Of a DNA stretch of 64,000 bases, positions 62,001 through 64,000 are shown piece after piece (the first letter of the stretch is position 1; each line of letters starts with the position of its first letter). Origin of the DNA: Yponomeuta sedellus (lineage: Eukaryota; Arthropoda; Insecta; Lepidoptera; Yponomeutidae); NCBI GenBank assembly GCA_934045075.1, contig OW203727.1, positions 13,183,501 through 13,247,500 on the forward strand. The letters run 5' to 3'. The notes under the pieces were generated by a model, which saw only the letters and a program-made list of their open reading frames with translations, was not told where the DNA came from and did no database searches. Made by a program: the position numbers and the translations under genes.

Positions 62001-63079
62001 AACGAATACAGTGTAAAGTACAACGAAAATTTTGGGCTAAAGAAAAACGGACGTCACATGTTTTTTAATGACTCGGAACAGCCTAATTACTTATTAGGCT
62101 ATTCTAATCAATCAATCTTTCTATCTATATACAATAACAATCGCGATTATACCCGTTAAATGCATAATAATATAGGCCTTTTAAATCGTAGATGTAAGAT
62201 GATGTATACAGCGTTGAGTGGCAATTCCAACCTGCATTATATAAGTGAAGTGACCACTGAGACGCGCTGTAGTAAATGCTTTAGTAAACCTATGCGTAGT
62301 GCATAAAACATATTTTAGACAGAGTAGGCTTTTCCCACCGCCTACACTATCCCAATAAAACATCTTGAGGAAACCCGCGGCCAACTGTTCATAGCAGGAA
62401 TAACATGGACATTCTCTTTATGAAATAAGATTTAGCTAAAGTCATGGTGTCTACGGACTTTAACTACGTGTTTAAGTGGAGTGTTTAAGTGGAATTGGCT
62501 TTTTATAAATAAAGCATCGATATCAACCCTTGTATGTCCCCACTGCTGGGGCACGGGTCTCTTCCTGCATCGCAGGAAGATTAGGCCATACTCCACCACT
62601 TAGGCCATACTTTGTATATCGCTCTTATTTAAAACAACACGAGTCCTCTAAAACACACCTCGAGTTCGAGTGAATCGTCTTTTTTATAAATAAAACGTAT
62701 GTCTTAAATTTGGTCCTTATTATTATTCTAGAACCTAGAACTCATAAATAGAGCTGGCTACAATTCCAGACACCTTTCTACTTTAAGGAAAATCGTTAAT
62801 GTTCGAGGTATATCGTAGCCCTTTTGGGACAAAGTGTTCCGGTAACAAACGGTGGCCCAAAACTTACCGGTGAGCCGAAGTTGTGTCCGATCTCGTGCGC
62901 CAGAGTCAACTGGCTCACTTTGGGCGGCACCCGGCTGTTGTAGTTGACGAACGTGATGATCCCCGTGTTGAGTGACCTCTTCGTGCTCTGGTACATGCCG
63001 CCGATGGTCTCCGTGTACGTCTTGTACTTCTCGCAGATACCGCCGGAGGCGCCGCTCGCGCTGGCCACCCACGCGAGGC
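53066..63079 (-). CDS. ADAM10: ADAM10 / Kuzbanian metalloprotease, C-terminal part (partial)
   Basis: Ten exons: 63079-62868, 60628-60394, 59739-59622, 59405-59236, 58826-58735, 58110-57934, 57123-56891, 56269-56118 (or end 56154), 54597-54503, 53284-53066; phases agree, about 566 codons. The first exon begins mid-codon, so upstream exons lie past the window. Zinc site [14 protein letters not shown] (HExxHxxGxxHD) spans exons 1-2. The disintegrin/Cys-rich region follows ([21 protein letters not shown]). Then [27 protein letters not shown], the transmembrane segment [18 protein letters not shown] and [13 protein letters not shown]10/Kuz sheds the Notch ectodomain. The tail is longer than in vertebrates: [20 protein letters not shown], then Ala/Pro-rich, Tyr-rich and poly-Gly parts. 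The intron after exon 6 starts with GC. The exon 9 donor (AAG|GTCTGA) is weak; without splicing the protein would end KV. Confidence 0.92.
53346..53413. repeat. Perfect 32-bp-arm hairpin beside the last ADAM10 exon
   Basis: Arms 53346-53377 and 53382-53413 are perfectly complementary with the 4-base loop TCGC. The arm begins GACGCGAGTCGAGCGCTTTA. It lies 62-129 bp upstream of the acceptor of the last exon in transcript sense, so it could form in the pre-mRNA near the branch point. Confidence 0.85.
53900..54008 (-). mobile_element. Truncated tRNA-derived SINE (25611 family)
   Basis: TCCTGGTCCCAAACTAGTAT ... GGTAACCAGGCAAGGACATC is the body in reverse orientation; the tRNA head is missing. It lies in the last ADAM10 intron. 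Confidence 0.6.
54235..54410. repeat. Dispersed repeat fragment
   Basis: CCCACTGCTGGGTATAGGCC ... TTCATTTCCACGCCAACC ... CTGACCATTTGGCTGCTGG resembles phrases near 30320-30440, 55600 and 39150. It is common in lepidopteran genomes as LINE-associated sequence; no coding remains here. Confidence 0.4.
54960..56153 (-). repeat. Tandem array of about 190-bp units carrying the ADAM10 exon 8 donor region
   Basis: About six units; GTAACCTTTG-type phases at 56149, 55961, 55772, 55491 and 55311, with a degenerate one or two to the left. Spacings are 188, 189, 281 and 180. In transcript sense each unit starts with a copy of the exon end (CACCACAAAG|GTTACG) and a second donor (GACCTAG|GTGAGG), then intronic sequence. 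The two units nearest the exon are almost identical and similarity falls with distance. The 281-bp spacing comes from an insertion at 55587-55668. Confidence 0.85.
55587..55668. repeat. Repeat fragment inserted in the array
   Basis: It has CAGCCCACTGCTGGGCATAG and GGCCTCCTTTTTACTGCGCC, preceded by a short CTAT microsatellite. It is absent from the neighbouring units, so it entered one unit after duplication. Confidence 0.55.
56473..56826 (+). mobile_element. 5S-derived SINE, second subfamily, full length
   Basis: The head GTAGCCCCGGCTGCCTGAGT is followed by GATCACGAAGGTTAAGCAC and GCATGGATGGGTGACC, the closest match in the window to the 5S rRNA promoter. The tail is ATGAGGATGATGATG. It lies in ADAM10 intron 7. 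Confidence 0.8.
57331..57673 (+). mobile_element. 5S-derived SINE with clean target-site duplication
   Basis: AATATTATATAA at 57319-57330 and 57674-57685 flanks a full-length copy that begins GAAGCGCTCGTGGGATAG and ends GGGTTGATATCG. This fixes the true ends of the family. It lies in ADAM10 intron 6. Confidence 0.85.
57737..57870 (-). repeat. Two intronic copies of the ADAM10 exon 6 3' end
   Basis: The exon end CCCTGCGACAACTTCCAG recurs in the next intron as CCCTGCGACAACTACCAA (57843-57860) and CCCTGCGGCAACTCCCAG (about 57737-57755). The downstream CGCCAGATGAAAG stretch is repeated too. Neither copy has GT or GC directly after its end, so they look non-functional as donors. Confidence 0.75.
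59951..60024 (-). repeat. Shrunken relic of ADAM10 exon 2 in the following intron
   Basis: The segments ACTCCCGCAGAAGACGCCAG, CGAAAAGGCGGTG and TTGCTGTTGTTGGGCCAGTC follow the order of exon 2 (which has CCCGCAGAAGGCGCCGGCGC and TTGCTGTTGTTGGGCCGGTC). Spacers have been lost between them, so it cannot be an exon. Confidence 0.7.
60670..60870. repeat. Dispersed repeat (GGTGTCGTAAAAGGCGACTA)
   Basis: The phrase GGTGTCGTAAAAGGCGACTA with AGAATAGCACCAACCCAATT and GGGTATGCCCAGCGTGGGGA resembles 3' sequence of lepidopteran non-LTR elements. There is no open frame of note. Confidence 0.4.
60950..61095 (-). repeat. Copies of the ADAM10 exon 2 acceptor in the preceding intron
   Basis: The true acceptor reads AATTCCCCAG|CACGACTACC on the minus strand. 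Near 60958-60985 and 61072-61092 the intron has AATTTTCCAG|CACGACTACC-like and CCAG|CACTACTATCC-like copies, each followed upstream by the same AAT/GCCGAGCATTAAAT stretch. They are potential decoy acceptors. Confidence 0.65.
62190..62400. repeat. Dispersed repeat related to 20050-20240
   Basis: ATGTATACAGCGTTGAGTGG ... GAAGTGACCACTGAGACGCG resembles ATTTATACAGCGTCCAGTGG ... GAAGGGACCACTTCGACGC at 20080-20140. No gene. Confidence 0.45.
62517..62600 (-). mobile_element. 5S-derived SINE, 3' fragment
   Basis: ATCGATATCAACCCTTGTAT ... CCTGCATCGCAGGAAG is the 3' end of the first subfamily; the rest is missing. It lies in the ADAM10 intron between the first two exons seen here. Confidence 0.65.
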
Positions 63080-63099
63080 CTGTGGAACAAAATAAGATT

Positions 63100-63268
63100 A
63101 AGCTGCCTGTACGTAATACAGAGAATATTGTAAAAAAGTTCCAAATTTCACTGATGCCGATGAGTCGCCCATTAGCTCAGTTGGAAAGAGCGCTGGCACG
63201 GATAGCCAGAGGTCGCGGGTTCGAATCCTGGCATGGGTGGAATTTTTAGCCTCTAAATAGGTTTTAAA
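63100..63268 (+). mobile_element. tRNA-derived element (same family as 14541)
   Basis: CGCCCATTAGCTCAGTTGG (A box), GGGTTCGAATCCTGGCATGG (B box), then TTTTTAGCCTCTAAATAGG. The upstream part GTACGTAATACAGAGAATAT is also seen at 14690 and 21870. It starts close to ADAM10 exon sequence at 63079. Confidence 0.65.
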
Positions 63269-63302
63269 GATTTGAGTGACATGGTATTTATACTATCATC
63301 AT

Positions 63303-63645
63303 CATAAACCCATTATGTCCCCACCGAGGGGCACGGGACTCTTCCCTGAGGAAGCTATAGGCCATAGCCATACTCCACCACGGAGGTCACCACCACGGCT
63401 TACAAGACTAGTGGCTGGTCTTACTGTCATAAGTTTTTAAGCCGCCCTAAGGCCTCTGACTTGGCTTGATGGCTGCCATTACATGACAGCCGGCACCAAC
63501 TGCTTAAAGTGCCTTGCGAGTAACGGAACCGCTCGGAAAAATGCCACGACCGTTAGTCATAGACGGTCACCCATCCATGCACGCACCGTATGTTGCTCAA
63601 CCTTCGTGATCGTTTAAGATCACTCAGGCAGCTGGGGCTACGAGC
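63303..63645 (-). mobile_element. 5S-derived SINE, second subfamily, full length
   Basis: The reverse complement of the 56473 type: it begins TTATGTCCCCACCGAGGGGC and ends at the head GGCAGCTGGGGCTACGAGCG. The 5S-like segment (minus: GATCACGAAGGTTGAGCAAC, CATGGATGGGTGACCGTC) is near 63567-63620. Confidence 0.8.
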
Positions 63646-64000
63646 GATTCATAGCATAACGGCGCTAACATGTCAGAATGTCACGGACTTGTGACATTCT
63701 GTCATTTTAGCGCCACAGAACGTAATATTCAGGCCGTCGTACTACCCAGGCGGATTTTTTTGCTTTAGTAAACCTATGCCTAACTTAATAATAACCCAAA
63801 TAGGTGCAACTCAATATATTCGGGATTTTCAAGGTCTCAAAAAATGCGAAAAACCAAGTCACTGTAATAATAAAAATCTTGTTCTATTTAGTTTTTTTTT
63901 TATGATTTTTGAAGTTTTCTACTAAGAGCGTAGACGAGTAATATCTTGCCAAAAAATATTTCAATATATGTTGTCTATTTATTAACTTTAGAAGAGTTTT

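Larger units (their letters stand above)
63080..64000 (-). other. Intron upstream of the first visible ADAM10 exon
   Basis: No further ADAM10 exon was found in the last 0.9 kb. It holds a tRNA-like element, a full 5S-SINE, and an imperfect hairpin at 63661-63714 (GGCGCTAA / TTAGCGCC with AGAATGTCAC / GTGACATTCT inside), then AT-rich sequence. Confidence 0.55.

Noticed and set aside
63167..63240. tRNA gene candidate
   Set aside because: Part of a repeated element found six times in the window with the same flanks.

Overview
The window looks like nuclear DNA of a lepidopteran insect, but the species cannot be told. Genes are intron-rich with GT-AG (one GC-AG) introns and animal-type orthologues. 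The introns hold many short retroelements: SINEs whose core matches 5S rRNA, several tRNA-derived SINE families, LINE 3' tails, a CsRn1/Kabuki-like Ty3 element, and piggyBac- and Harbinger-like non-autonomous DNA elements. No bacterial, CRISPR or viral gene cluster is present.

Layout from left to right. ERCC1 (minus, 1290-4218) is the non-catalytic partner of the XPF nuclease. It shares a 0.64 kb bidirectional promoter region with a THAP zinc-finger gene (plus, 4863-6411) whose reading frame appears broken at its third exon. FANCM (plus, 7045-22388) is complete in 18 coding exons, 1604 codons; it has the DEAH helicase core and a long disordered tail but no C-terminal ERCC4 module. CDC5L (minus, 23488-37142; 16 exons, 811 codons) converges on FANCM, and the two polyadenylation signals lie 25 bp apart. 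HEM/NCKAP1 (plus, 40099-43476) of the WAVE complex has an uninterrupted 1125-codon CDS. Two mobile elements follow side by side: a 3991-bp Ty3 element with LTRs that look identical but a damaged pol and a very short gag (44527-48517), and a 1064-bp piggyBac deletion derivative (48528-49591). The right end is the 3' part of ADAM10/Kuzbanian (minus, 10 exons, 53066-63079) with a 3.4 kb 3' UTR; its 5' exons lie beyond the window.

Two of the genes belong to related repair pathways: ERCC1-XPF incision and FANCM branch remodelling in interstrand-crosslink repair. The other genes are housekeeping or developmental: splicing (CDC5L), actin nucleation (HEM) and Notch shedding (ADAM10).

The most unusual signal is a recurring architecture. 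Short copies of exon ends, often with their splice site, are repeated in the neighbouring intron. This happens at two CDC5L exons and three ADAM10 exons, from single relics to a six-unit array of about 190 bp. Other unusual features are a 32-bp-arm hairpin beside the last ADAM10 acceptor, self-folded tRNA-like elements bounded by inverted repeats, and a 71-bp TTAA-flanked mini-transposon nested in a 5S-derived SINE.
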